DNA from: Myxococcus xanthus
GTDB lineage: Bacteria; Myxococcota; Myxococcia; Myxococcales; Myxococcaceae
Length of the DNA stretch: 64,000 nt
Reading direction: 5' to 3'
Assembly: GCF_900106535.1 (NCBI RefSeq)
Contig: NZ_FNOH01000001.1
Coordinates: 1,116,001 to 1,180,000 of the forward strand
Position numbers and translations under genes: made by a program
The notes under the pieces: generated by a model
What the model was told of the DNA's origin: nothing
The model's input: the letters and a program-made list of their open reading frames with translations, nothing else
The model's database searches: none
Part shown: one piece after another, positions 54,570 through 63,333 of the stretch
How the letters are laid out: every line of letters starts with the position of its first letter
How positions within the stretch are numbered: position 1 is the first letter of the stretch

Positions 54570-55862
54570 TTGGGCACAGTCCTCAAGGGTGGTTACGTCG
54601 TCGAACTGGAGCCAGCGCTGGTCGAGCGCGTGGACTTGCGCATCGAAGGAGAGCGAATCGTCGCCCGTGGGCCGGACCTGACGCCGGGCCCGGATGACGA
54701 AGTCGTGGCGCTGTCGGGCAAGCTCGTCTTCCCGGGGCTGGTGAGCGCGCACCACCGCCTGTACGCGGTGCTGGGCCGTGGCATGCCGCGCCCGCCGCTG
54801 GAGACCTACCAGGAAATCCTCGAGCAGGTGGCCTGGCCGTACGAGAACGCGCTCGACCTGGACGCCGTGCAGGTGGCGGGCTGTGCCGGAGGGCTGGAGG
54901 CACTTCAGTGCGGCACCACCACCGTGTGCGATTTGCACTCCTCGCCCAAGGCGATTTCGGGCTCGCTGGTGCGGCTGGCGCGCGGGCTCCATGAGGTGGG
55001 CGTGCGCGGCGTGCTCGCCTACGCGGTGTCGGATCGCCAGGGGGCGCTCGGGCGCGAGGAGGGGCTGGAGGAGACGGTCAGCTTCGCGAAGAAGGCGAAG
55101 GGGCGCTTCCGGGGACAGGTGGGCGCGGCGCCGTGCTTCACGATCGGGCCGGATGCGCTGTCAGGCCTGGCGGAGGCGCTGAAGGCGCTGGGTGATGGCG
55201 GCCTGCACCTGCCGCTGGCGGAGGACCCGCTCGATGAGCGCCTGTCCAACGAGAACTACGGTGCCTCGCCGGTTTCGCGGTTGCTGGAGGCGGGCCTGCT
55301 GTCGCCCAAGAGCCAACTGGCGCACGTGGGCCACCTGGACTGGGCGGACCTGGCGCAGGTGATTGCCACCGGTGCGTGGCTGGTGCACACGCCGCGCGCC
55401 AACCAGGGGCTGGAGGTGGGGTACGCGCCGGCACTGAAGTTCGGGGCCCGGGCCACGCTGGGCGCGGATGGCGTGTCGGCGGACCTGTTCGCGGAGGCGC
55501 AGGCGGCGTACCTGCGCTCACGTGAGGCGGGGCAGCCCATCGATGTGCTGCGCTACCTGGCCAACGGGCACCGCATGGCGTCGCAGATTTTCGACGCATC
55601 GGTGGGGCCCATGCGCGAGGGCTCGCTCGCCGACCTGCTCATCCTGGACTACCTGCCGGCCACGCCGCTGACGGCGGAGAACCTGGCCTGGCACGTGGTG
55701 TTCGGCCTGGGCAGCCGGCACGTGGAGGCGGTGATGGTGGATGGCGTGTGGCGCATGTGGGCGCGCCGGCCGCTGTCGGTGAGCCCCTCCGTGGTGGCGG
55801 AGCAGGCGCGCGAGGCCGCGTCGGCGGTGTGGGCGCGGATGGCGGAGGCGGCGAAGAAGTAG
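54570..55862 (+). CDS. SsnA-like amidohydrolase with eroded metal site
   Basis: The 430-residue protein aligns by eye with SsnA/ATZ-type aminohydrolases (FPGLVSAHHRLYAVLGRGM, TTTVCDLHSSPKAISGSLVR, LAHVGHLD, TLGADGVSAD). Expected HxH is HHR at 61-63, and HxH before AED is HLP at 213-215, so two metal-binding His are lost. Remaining His123, His252/255 and Asp300 may not hold a metal. I chose TTG 54570 with GGAGG upstream; the ATG at 54492 would add 26 residues rich in codons rare here (TTA, AGA, AGG). It could be a pseudoenzyme or use a changed site. Divergent from the TPR kinase. Confidence 0.75.
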   Translation: MGTVLKGGYVVELEPALVERVDLRIEGERIVARGPDLTPGPDDEVVALSGKLVFPGLVSAHHRLYAVLGRGMPRPPLETYQEILEQVAWPYENALDLDAVQVAGCAGGLEALQCGTTTVCDLHSSPKAISGSLVRLARGLHEVGVRGVLAYAVSDRQGALGREEGLEETVSFAKKAKGRFRGQVGAAPCFTIGPDALSGLAEALKALGDGGLHLPLAEDPLDERLSNENYGASPVSRLLEAGLLSPKSQLAHVGHLDWADLAQVIATGAWLVHTPRANQGLEVGYAPALKFGARATLGADGVSADLFAEAQAAYLRSREAGQPIDVLRYLANGHRMASQIFDASVGPMREGSLADLLILDYLPATPLTAENLAWHVVFGLGSRHVEAVMVDGVWRMWARRPLSVSPSVVAEQAREAASAVWARMAEAAKK

Positions 55863-55910
55863 CCCGCCTCTGCCTTGTCCGGGGGCGGGATGTCCTGTCT
55901 AGTCCCGCCC

Positions 55911-56441
55911 ATGCTCGTGCCATTGCTCGTTGCGGGATTCTTCAGCGGTGCCATTCCCCAGGCCGGAGAGACGGCGCCGGACTTCACGGCGAAGGACTCC
56001 GCGGGGAACGTCTACACGTTGTCGGAGATGGTGAAGAGGGGCCCCGTCATCCTGGCCTTCTTCCCCAAGGCCTTCACGGGCGGCTGCACCCGCGAGCTCA
56101 AGGCGTACCGGGACCGTTACGCGGACGTGGAGAAGGCGCAGGGGCAGGTGTTGGCCATCAGCATGGATGACGCGGAGTCGCTCACGCGCTTCAAGGCCGA
56201 ACTGAAGGCGCCGTTCCCGTTCATCCCCGACCCTGAAGGGAAGGTCGTCTCCGCCTATGACGTGAAGATGCCGCTGCTGTCGGTGCCGAAGCGGTACACG
56301 TTCGTCGTGGGGGAGGGCCTGAAGATTCTCAAGGTCGAGTCCGGCAACGACGCCATCAACCCGCACGGAGCGATTGTCGCGTGCCCGCTGCGCAAGCCGG
56401 CCGGCGCGGACGCGAAGACGCCGGATTCGGGCACGAAGTAG
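55911..56441 (+). CDS. Exported peroxiredoxin (AhpC/TSA, BCP-like)
   Basis: The product of about 176 residues starts with a signal peptide ([19 protein letters not shown]), then the thioredoxin-like peroxiredoxin domain: [20 protein letters not shown], peroxidatic Cys in [18 protein letters not shown] (usual TPGCTxE) and [16 protein letters not shown]. No resolving Cys is seen in the usual BCP position; the only other Cys is in [12 protein letters not shown] codons at 55875 and 55890 are alternative starts. It likely reduces peroxides in the periplasm. 48 bases downstream of the amidohydrolase gene. Confidence 0.82.
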   Translation: MLVPLLVAGFFSGAIPQAGETAPDFTAKDSAGNVYTLSEMVKRGPVILAFFPKAFTGGCTRELKAYRDRYADVEKAQGQVLAISMDDAESLTRFKAELKAPFPFIPDPEGKVVSAYDVKMPLLSVPKRYTFVVGEGLKILKVESGNDAINPHGAIVACPLRKPAGADAKTPDSGTK

Positions 56442-56458
56442 CCGCGCAAGGCACGTGG

Positions 56459-56971
56459 CTACCGTCTCTGAGCGGGCGCCACGCGCTGCCGGCTGTCGAA
56501 GACCTGCGCGGGGCAACCATCGATGAAGGTGTCCTCGAAGGCGCCCCCCGTGTACTCGTCGATGACCCTGCGCCAGAAGGCGATGGCCGGGCGGTTGCGC
56601 GGCAGTTGGGACAGCTCCCAGATGCCGGGGAAGAGGTCGAACACGGCCCTGGCCGCGAGCCGGCCCAGGCCGATGCGCCGCTCGTTTCGCAGGATGAAGA
56701 ACTCGCTCATCCGGAAGTCGCGTCCAGGCGTCATGTAGGAGAAGGGGGACTGTCCCACGAAGGCGAAGCCCACGACGCGGCCCTCCCAGCGCAGCAGCAG
56801 GGGGTGGACCTCGGGGGCGGGAATCAGCCACGTGGGCAGGAAGTCCGGCCGCCAGCGCCCCTGTTCGTCCATGGCGTAGTCGACGCCGAACTCGCTCAGG
56901 TCGTGGAGGTAGAGCGGGTAGAGGTTTCGAAGCAGTGTGTGCTCGGACGGAGTCGCTCGGAGAATCTCCAT
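56459..56971 (-). CDS. GNAT-family N-acetyltransferase
   Basis: The 170-residue protein fits the GNAT fold: MEILRATPSEHTLLRNLYPL at the start, LLRWEGRVVGFAFVGQS, FRMSEFFILRNERRIGLGRL (acetyl-CoA site with RRIGLGRLAA) and WELSQLPRNRPAIAFWRRVI. GAGAGG lies six bases before the ATG. Convergent with the peroxiredoxin gene, 17 bases apart. Substrate unknown; small-molecule or antibiotic acetylation is possible. Confidence 0.8.
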   Translation of the reverse strand: MEILRATPSEHTLLRNLYPLYLHDLSEFGVDYAMDEQGRWRPDFLPTWLIPAPEVHPLLLRWEGRVVGFAFVGQSPFSYMTPGRDFRMSEFFILRNERRIGLGRLAARAVFDLFPGIWELSQLPRNRPAIAFWRRVIDEYTGGAFEDTFIDGCPAQVFDSRQRVAPAQRR

Positions 56972-57196
56972 GGAGGGCCTCTCGTGTTCCCAGCATGACC
57001 CTTCGGGCGTCCGTCGGCCAGGGGGGCTCGGAGGGTATCTGCTGAGCCTTGCGGACGGATGAGGAGGGGCCTGGATGGGTCCTCGTCTCTCCATCCATCG
57101 GGTGTCATGCAGGGAAGGGGCGCGGTGGGGCAATCCTCCCATGGAGGCGCTCGGCCTACGTTGCCCTCCACGAGTCCGGGGCTCTGCGGGGGAACC

Positions 57197-58420
57197 ATGA
57201 ACAGTCAGCGGATGCGCATGGCGAGTGGAATGGACGGCCAGGAGACCCATGCCCCACCCCACGAGGGCAGGCATGCGCACGGCCATGACGCCACGTCGAA
57301 CCGGGCGGTGCGGCGGGTGCTGATGACAGCCGACGCCGTGGGCGACGTCTGGACGTACGCGCTGGAGCTGACCCGGGCGCTCGCGCCGCACGGGGTGGAG
57401 GTGACGCTGGCGACCATGGGGGCGCCGCTCACCAGCGCGCAGTGGGCGGAGGCGCGGGGCATTCCCAATCTCACCGTGGAGGAAGGGCGCTTCCGGTTGG
57501 AGTGGATGGAAGACCCGTGGGACGACGTGCGCTCGGCGGGCGACTGGCTGCTCGCGCTGGAGCGCCGCGTGCGTCCGGACGTGGTGCACCTCAATGGCTA
57601 CGTGCACGGGGCGCTGCCGTGGCTGCACCGGCCCCTGGTGGTGGGGCACGCATGCCGCCTGTCGTGGTGGCGGGCGGTGAAGGGCGAGGACGCGCCCGCA
57701 TGCCATGCGCGCTATCGCGAGGCCGTCACCGCGGGCCTCGGCGCCGCGGGCCGGGTGGTGACGCCGAGCCGGGACCTGCTCGACTCCCTCCAGATGCACT
57801 ATGGCCCGCTGACCGCCGCGGAGGTCATCCCCCATGGGCGGCGCGCGGACCGGGTGCCACCTCGCTCGGAGCGGGAGCCCTTCATCCTCGGCGTGGGCAG
57901 TCCGTGGGACGCCGCGAAGAATCTCACCGTGCTGGACGCCGCCGCGCCCCGCCTGGGTTGGCCGGTGCGGCTCGCGGGAGACGCGCGCCATCCCTCCGAG
58001 CGGAAGGCGGAGCCGCGCCACCTCCAGTGGATGGGGCACCTGGAGCCGCATGTCCTGGCGGCGTGGATGTCGCGCGCATCCATCTTCGTGCTGCCGGCCC
58101 GATACGCGCCCTTTGGCCTCACCGCGCTGGAGGCGGCCCTGTCCGGCTGCGCGCTGGTGCTGGGCGACATTCCGGCGCTGCGCGAGGTGTGGGGAGATGG
58201 GGCCGCGTGCTTCGTGCCCCCGGACGACGTGGATGCCCTGGTGGAGACGCTGGAGCGGCTGCGCGAGGACACCGGGCTGCGCACCCGGCTGGCCTTGCGC
58301 GCGCGGGCGTGGGCGCTGACGTACACGCCCCGGCGGATGGCCAGCCGCTACCTCTCCGCCTACGCCAGCCTCGTGGGCACGCAGGGGGTGCTGTCTCCAG
58401 CGGGCACCCCCACGCACTGA
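57197..58420 (+). CDS. GT4-family glycosyltransferase
   Basis: The 407-residue protein has a Rossmann-like N-terminal half (RRVLMTADAVGDVWTYALEL, then RPDVVHLNGYVHGALPWL) and a C-terminal half typical of GT-B group 4 enzymes: ILGVGSPWDAAKNLTVLDAA, HPSERKAEPRHLQWMGHLEP, and the ExxxxE-type site PARYAPFGLTALEAALSGCA, GDIPALREVWGDGA. It is preceded by GGGGGA. Residues 1-35 are His/Met rich and unusual. It probably transfers sugar to a surface polysaccharide or glycolipid. The 225 bases upstream show no gene. Confidence 0.85.
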   Translation: MNSQRMRMASGMDGQETHAPPHEGRHAHGHDATSNRAVRRVLMTADAVGDVWTYALELTRALAPHGVEVTLATMGAPLTSAQWAEARGIPNLTVEEGRFRLEWMEDPWDDVRSAGDWLLALERRVRPDVVHLNGYVHGALPWLHRPLVVGHACRLSWWRAVKGEDAPACHARYREAVTAGLGAAGRVVTPSRDLLDSLQMHYGPLTAAEVIPHGRRADRVPPRSEREPFILGVGSPWDAAKNLTVLDAAAPRLGWPVRLAGDARHPSERKAEPRHLQWMGHLEPHVLAAWMSRASIFVLPARYAPFGLTALEAALSGCALVLGDIPALREVWGDGAACFVPPDDVDALVETLERLREDTGLRTRLALRARAWALTYTPRRMASRYLSAYASLVGTQGVLSPAGTPTH

Positions 58421-58432
58421 GCGGGTGGGGCG

Positions 58433-60538
58433 TCAGCTCGCCTCGGTGGGGCTGACCGGGTAGTTGCCCGACGCGTGGGCCTGGGCATGCTGCGCGAAGA
58501 GGAACCTGCGCACCGCGGCGCGGGTGAGCAGCCCGCAGGTGGGGCTGCCCACCGGGACACTGACGGGCAGGGCATCCACGTCCTCCTGGTCCATGACGTG
58601 GAGGGCATGGGACAGGTTCGCGTCGGGGGAGAGCGCAGGCAGCTTGCGCGCCAGGTCACTGGCCACCAGCAGCGGGTATACGGATTCGTCGCGCCACACT
58701 TCGCGCAGTTGCTCCACCTGCACGGTGCCGTAGATGCGGCCCACGGTGTCCAGGACGGGCAGGGTGCCCGCCTCGGAGGTGAGCAGCAGGTCCGTCAGCG
58801 CCCGCAGCGGCGTGCCCGCGGGCACGGGTGTCAGGTGGGCCATCAGCGAGCGGACGGGGGTGGCCTCCAGCAGGTCCGTGTCGCTCTGGACCTTCGGCGT
58901 CTTCCGCTCGGTGAGGTAGTGGCAGAGCGCCGAGGCGATGGTGCACGTCACCATCAGCGGCAGGATGATGTCGTGGTTCCCGCTCAGCTCGTACAGCATC
59001 ATCATGCCCGTGAGCGGGCCGCGGGTGAGCGCCGCCACCGCGCCGCCCATGCCCACCAGGGCATATGCGCCACTGGGGCCGGTGCTCTCCGGGAAGAAGA
59101 AGTGCACCAGGGTGCCGAAGGCGCCGCCCGCCATGGCGCCAATGAGCGCCGCCGGGAAGAATGTCCCGCCCGAGCCACCCGAGCCGATGGTGAGGGCCGT
59201 GGCCACCAGCTTCAGCAGACACGCGGTGATGAGGAACAGGAAGGGCAGCCGTCCCAGCGCGGCCAGGTTGATGTAGTCGTGCCCGCTGCCCCAGACGGTG
59301 GGGCTGGCGAAGGCCAGGATGCCGGTGCAAAGACCGCCCAGTCCCGCGCGCAGCGGCAGCGGCTTGCTGCCCAGCCACGAGGACAGCCGGTCCTTCCCAT
59401 GGCCATGGAAGTAGTGCTCCACGCCGTGCAGCAACTGCACGAAGGTGAAGGCGAGCAGCCCACAGGCGATGCCCAGGCCCGCGTAGGCCAGCACCTCGCC
59501 GCCGCTGACCAGCTCGTAGGGAACGTGCCGGAGCATGGCGGACTCACCCATGACACCCTGGCTCACCAGGGTGCCGGCCACGCTGGCCAGGATGATGGGG
59601 GAGAAGACGCGCAGCTCGAACTCGCGAAGGATGATTTCCATCGCGAACACGGCGCCGGCGATGGGGGCGTTGAAGGACGCGGAGATGCCCGCGCCCGCGC
59701 CGCACGCCAGGAGGATGGACAGCTCCTTGCGGCTGAAGCCCAGCACCCGGCCCACGGTGGAAGCGAACGCCGCGCCGCCGTAGACGATGGGCCCCTCGCG
59801 GCCCGCCGAGCCGCCGCTGCCAATGGTGATGGCGGACGCCACGAGCTTCAGCAGGCCCCGGTCCGCCGGCAGGGCGTTGGCGCCACTCTTCACCGCCCGC
59901 ACCACCTCGGGGACGCCGTGGCCATGCGTCTCGGGCTTGTCCCGCAGCAGCCGGCCCACCACCACGCCGCCCAGCGTGGGCGCCAGCAGCATCAGCCACC
60001 AGGGCAGGTGGGGCAGTGCCTCGGGCAGGTTGTGGCTGTGTCCGAACACGCTGTTGAGCGCGGACAGCGCCACCAGCGGGTAGTAGAGCGACAGTCCGCC
60101 CAGCGCCAGCAGGGCCAGCAGGCGCAGCCGGCGCTTCACCTCGTCACGGGGCCCGCCAGGTTCGATGATGCGCGCCAGCAGCAGCGCGCCGGATGCCAGG
60201 GGCACGCCGATGAAGGCGTACTCCGGATGCCAGCGGGCCGCGGCGAACGCCTCCATGAGCGACTGGAACTGGTCCTGGCGAAGCGTGTGCTTCAGCGACG
60301 CCGCCCCGAAGGTGAGCCCGCTCACCAACCCGATGAGGTTGGAGAAGATGCCGGCCGCCAGCCCGCTGTACAGGCCGACCACCGCGCCCGCTACCGGTAG
60401 GACAGAGGGGCCGGGAAGCCGCAGGCGGTTGGACGCTCTCAGCGCGGCGTGGACGAAGCGGCCCATCGCCGCGCGCAGTTGAGCCCAGATGGCGCGCTGG
60501 GCCGTCGCGCTTGATGCGGGTACATCCCCTGCACTCAT
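58433..60538 (-). CDS. CLC-family chloride channel/transporter with two CBS domains
   Basis: The 701-residue membrane protein has the CLC signature parts: GHGVPEVVRAV (filter helix), GSGGSAGREGPIVYGG (gating Glu), ASFNAPIAGAVFAMEIILREF, GSGGSGGTFFPAALIGAMAG, and GGAVAALTRGPLTGMMMLYE. Two C-terminal CBS domains (about 575-690) follow, as in class II prokaryotic members, with probable nucleotide regulation. The proton-transfer Glu of E. coli ClcA (FIIEE, second Glu) is Ile here (FAMEII), which fits a channel rather than a Cl-/H+ exchanger; this is inference by alignment. ATG 60538 is the likely start; a GTG 33 bases upstream is possible. Confidence 0.88.
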   Translation of the reverse strand: MSAGDVPASSATAQRAIWAQLRAAMGRFVHAALRASNRLRLPGPSVLPVAGAVVGLYSGLAAGIFSNLIGLVSGLTFGAASLKHTLRQDQFQSLMEAFAAARWHPEYAFIGVPLASGALLLARIIEPGGPRDEVKRRLRLLALLALGGLSLYYPLVALSALNSVFGHSHNLPEALPHLPWWLMLLAPTLGGVVVGRLLRDKPETHGHGVPEVVRAVKSGANALPADRGLLKLVASAITIGSGGSAGREGPIVYGGAAFASTVGRVLGFSRKELSILLACGAGAGISASFNAPIAGAVFAMEIILREFELRVFSPIILASVAGTLVSQGVMGESAMLRHVPYELVSGGEVLAYAGLGIACGLLAFTFVQLLHGVEHYFHGHGKDRLSSWLGSKPLPLRAGLGGLCTGILAFASPTVWGSGHDYINLAALGRLPFLFLITACLLKLVATALTIGSGGSGGTFFPAALIGAMAGGAFGTLVHFFFPESTGPSGAYALVGMGGAVAALTRGPLTGMMMLYELSGNHDIILPLMVTCTIASALCHYLTERKTPKVQSDTDLLEATPVRSLMAHLTPVPAGTPLRALTDLLLTSEAGTLPVLDTVGRIYGTVQVEQLREVWRDESVYPLLVASDLARKLPALSPDANLSHALHVMDQEDVDALPVSVPVGSPTCGLLTRAAVRRFLFAQHAQAHASGNYPVSPTEAS

Positions 60539-60663
60539 TGCAGGTCCCACTAACAGTGGGTCAGGCGCCACTCAAGGTTCGTGACGCGGACGTGTGCAGG
60601 GCGGCCAGCCGTCGGGTCGCGCCCATGACAGGCGCGTCACGATTTCGCTTCAGCTTCGAACGG

Positions 60664-61728
60664 CTATCGCCGCTTGAGCATGGCGGAGGGTGGCGGCGCG
60701 GAGGTGGGCAGGTGGTCCGCGGCGGTCGTCAGGGCCTCTCGCACCTTGTCGCCCGCGGCCTTCGCCGCATCACTGGCGGCCCGGGCCGCATCCCCCGCGG
60801 CCTTCGTGGCCACGAACTGGGCCCGCGCGCCCGAAGCACCCCAGAAGCGGGTAGGGGCCGCCAGCGCCGCGCGCTCTTCGTCGGTGTACTTCTGGAACGC
60901 GAACTTCGTGGCCTCGGAGGGAAGCCGCAGCCCCTCCACCACCTTGAACCAGGAGAGCACCTTCAGCGAGTAGTAGCTGAGGTCCACCTCCCACCAGAAC
61001 CAGCCCTGGTTGGCGGTGTTCTGATGGAAGTGGTGGTTGTTGTGCCACCCCTCGCCCAGGGTGAGGAGCGCCAGCAGCCAGTTGTTCCGGCTGGTGTCCG
61101 TCGTCTTGTAGCGGCGCTTGCCGAAGATGTGGCTGAGCGAGTTGATGGTGAAGGTGCCGTGCCACAGCAGGGTGGTGCTGACGAAGAAGCCCCACACCAG
61201 CATGGAGAAGCCTCCGATGAAGTAGAGCGCCACGGCCAGCAGGACGGACGGCACCAGGTGGAAGCGGTTGAGCCACACCAGCTCCGGGAAGCGGGCGAAG
61301 TCCTTGATGCCCTCCATGCGGGTGTCGTTGTACTTGTCGGAGAGAATCCACCCCGCGTGGCTCCACCAGAAGCCCTTCTGCAGGGGCGAGTGGATGTCCT
61401 CCGCCTGGTCCGAATAGCGGTGGTGGTGGCGGTGGTGCGCCGCCCACCACAGCACGCCCTTCTGCGCGGACATGCTGCCCACGAAGGCGAGGATGAACTG
61501 GAAGACGCGTCCCGTCTTGAAGGCCCGGTGGGAGAAGTACCGGTGGAAGCCCGCGGTGATGCCCCACATGCGCACGACGTAGAGGCCGACGCACACGGCC
61601 ACGTCCACCGGCTTCGCGCCGACGGCGAAGACGAACAGGCACATCAGGTGGACTGCGAAGAAGGGGATGGAGGAGAGCCAGTTGAGGCGCTCATCCGCCG
61701 CGGGCAGGGCTGGAGACGGTGTCTGCAA
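60664..61728 (-). CDS. Acyl-CoA/acyl-lipid fatty acid desaturase
   Basis: The 354-residue integral membrane enzyme has the three His boxes HRYFSH, HRHHHRY and HNNHH (in GEGWHNNHHFHQ), which bind the di-iron centre, plus four membrane segments. It fits delta-9-type acyl-CoA desaturases and should introduce a double bond for membrane fluidity. The last 70 residues are Ala-rich and helical (ATKAAGDAARAASDAAKAAG), beyond the usual end, and may be a membrane-interacting tail. The start is TTG with GAGG five bases upstream. Confidence 0.9.
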   Translation of the reverse strand: MQTPSPALPAADERLNWLSSIPFFAVHLMCLFVFAVGAKPVDVAVCVGLYVVRMWGITAGFHRYFSHRAFKTGRVFQFILAFVGSMSAQKGVLWWAAHHRHHHRYSDQAEDIHSPLQKGFWWSHAGWILSDKYNDTRMEGIKDFARFPELVWLNRFHLVPSVLLAVALYFIGGFSMLVWGFFVSTTLLWHGTFTINSLSHIFGKRRYKTTDTSRNNWLLALLTLGEGWHNNHHFHQNTANQGWFWWEVDLSYYSLKVLSWFKVVEGLRLPSEATKFAFQKYTDEERAALAAPTRFWGASGARAQFVATKAAGDAARAASDAAKAAGDKVREALTTAADHLPTSAPPPSAMLKRR

Positions 61729-61810
61729 GGGAGCCTCGTGCGCTGGGTGGGCCGAGCTGGAACGTGCTCAGCCTCACCCCGCATCAACACCCCCGCCTGT
61801 CATCCCTCTG

Positions 61811-63238
61811 TCAGGAGGCGGCGGATTGCCGCAGCTCCGTCAGCCACTCCTCGAATGCGGGGTACCCATGGAGCGGAGCCAGGTCCTCGTCCGAGGCGGC
61901 ATAGGCCCCATCGGCGAAGCCCAGCTCCGTGGCGCGTCGCAGCAGCCGCATCGCGTCAGGCACGTTGCGCGCGCGGGCATGGGCGCAGGCCGCGTCATAG
62001 GCCAGCGTGGCGCTGGGCGCGTGTTGCAGCGCCGCCTCGCCCACGGCCGCGGCTTCCGAGTACGCGCCCCGGATGAAGAGCACCCGCTCCGCGCAGGAGA
62101 ACGCCGCCTCCGGGTCCAGGCCCGGGAGCTTCAGGGCCTCCGACTCGCGGCCCATGCGGATGAGCGTGCCGGCGTACTCGTGCATCACGGTCCGGTCCGA
62201 CGAGGACTGCCAGGCCTGCTTCCACCACTCCACCGCGCGGGCGTCATCGCCCACCAGGGAGAAGGACGCCGCCACCGCGTGCGGCTCCACGGGCAGGCCC
62301 TGCACCTGCGAGAAGTGGTCCAGCGCCTGGCGGCCCTGGCCCTCCTTCAAGGCGAGCCAGCCCATCAGGTGGTGGGCATGGCTGGCCACCCGCGGCGTCA
62401 GGCCCTCGTTGGCCTCCAGCACGGACGCGCCCAGCCGCCGCGCCTCGTCCATGCGGCCCGCGTCGAGCGCGGCCCGGGCCTCGCGCAGCTTCTCCGCCAG
62501 CGGCCCTTCCAGTGGGACGCTCTGCGCCTGTCCGTTGCGCAGCGCCTCCGCCACCACGCGGAAGGACTGCATGCCGTACATGGCGAAGATGAGGGTGAGC
62601 AGGAGCCAACCCGACCGCAGGCCGTACACTACGGCCCCCACGCACACTAGCAGCGCCAGCCCCTGCGCCAGCACGAAGCCGCGCCGCGGGCCGAACACCC
62701 GCGTGGCCAGGGTGGTGGTGATGCGTCCCCCATCCAGCGGGAGCACGGGCAGCATGTTCAGGAACGCCCAGAAGAAGTTGGCGATCATGAAGGTGAGCAG
62801 GAAGAAGTCGAGCGCGGGCGAGCGGCCCTCGAGCAGGAGGTAGCCCACCCCGCTCGTCACCCCCAGCATCAGCCCGAAGAAGGGGCCGGCCGCGGTGATG
62901 AGCAAGTCCCGCTTCCACGGAAGGGGGCCTGGCGCATCGGTGGGGAGCGTGTGGCCACCCATCCAGACGAGCGCGATGCTTGGCCGGTAGCCGAACAGGC
63001 GGCTGGCCAGCGCATGCCCCATCTCATGGATGAGCACGGACACGAAGACGATGAGCATCCACGACAGGATGTAGACCACCATCGCGCTGGCGTGGCCCAG
63101 GGGGGGGGCTCCATCCACCTGGCGGAACGGCCAGCCGTTCTGGGCCGCGGGGACGGAGCTCCAGGCCAGCATGCCGGACACCAGCAGGTGGCTGGGGTGG
63201 ACTTCGACGGGAATGCTCCCGAGGCGAAAGCGGAACAT
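61811..63238 (-). CDS. M50-family site-2 protease-like metalloprotease with C-terminal TPRs
   Basis: The 475-residue protein has an SpoIVFB/RseP-like membrane core: HEMGH (71-75) after a hydrophobic helix, GPFFGLMLGVTSGVGYL and NMLPVLPLDGGRI (LDG at 168-170, third zinc ligand Asp). After residue 235 it is soluble and helical (TPR-like: REARAALDAGRMDEARRLGA, HLMGWLALKEGQGRQALDHF, ALKLPGLDPEAAFSCAERVL), probably a substrate or partner platform. The family cuts membrane-bound regulators such as anti-sigma factors. A C9 run in codons 44-47 lies early in the gene. AAGG lies upstream of the ATG. Confidence 0.85.
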   Translation of the reverse strand: MFRFRLGSIPVEVHPSHLLVSGMLAWSSVPAAQNGWPFRQVDGAPPLGHASAMVVYILSWMLIVFVSVLIHEMGHALASRLFGYRPSIALVWMGGHTLPTDAPGPLPWKRDLLITAAGPFFGLMLGVTSGVGYLLLEGRSPALDFFLLTFMIANFFWAFLNMLPVLPLDGGRITTTLATRVFGPRRGFVLAQGLALLVCVGAVVYGLRSGWLLLTLIFAMYGMQSFRVVAEALRNGQAQSVPLEGPLAEKLREARAALDAGRMDEARRLGASVLEANEGLTPRVASHAHHLMGWLALKEGQGRQALDHFSQVQGLPVEPHAVAASFSLVGDDARAVEWWKQAWQSSSDRTVMHEYAGTLIRMGRESEALKLPGLDPEAAFSCAERVLFIRGAYSEAAAVGEAALQHAPSATLAYDAACAHARARNVPDAMRLLRRATELGFADGAYAASDEDLAPLHGYPAFEEWLTELRQSAAS

Positions 63239-63333
63239 GGGGACGGACCTTAACCGTTAGGACCTCCGAGCGCAGGCACTTGCTCACCGTCTCCGCCATG
63301 TCCCGGGCAAATCCGCTAGGTTCCCCGCCCTTC

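Noticed and set aside
58475-60400. Long forward open frame opposite the CLC gene
   Set aside because: Gln/Gly/Arg/His-rich shadow of the CLC gene with no recognisable domain.
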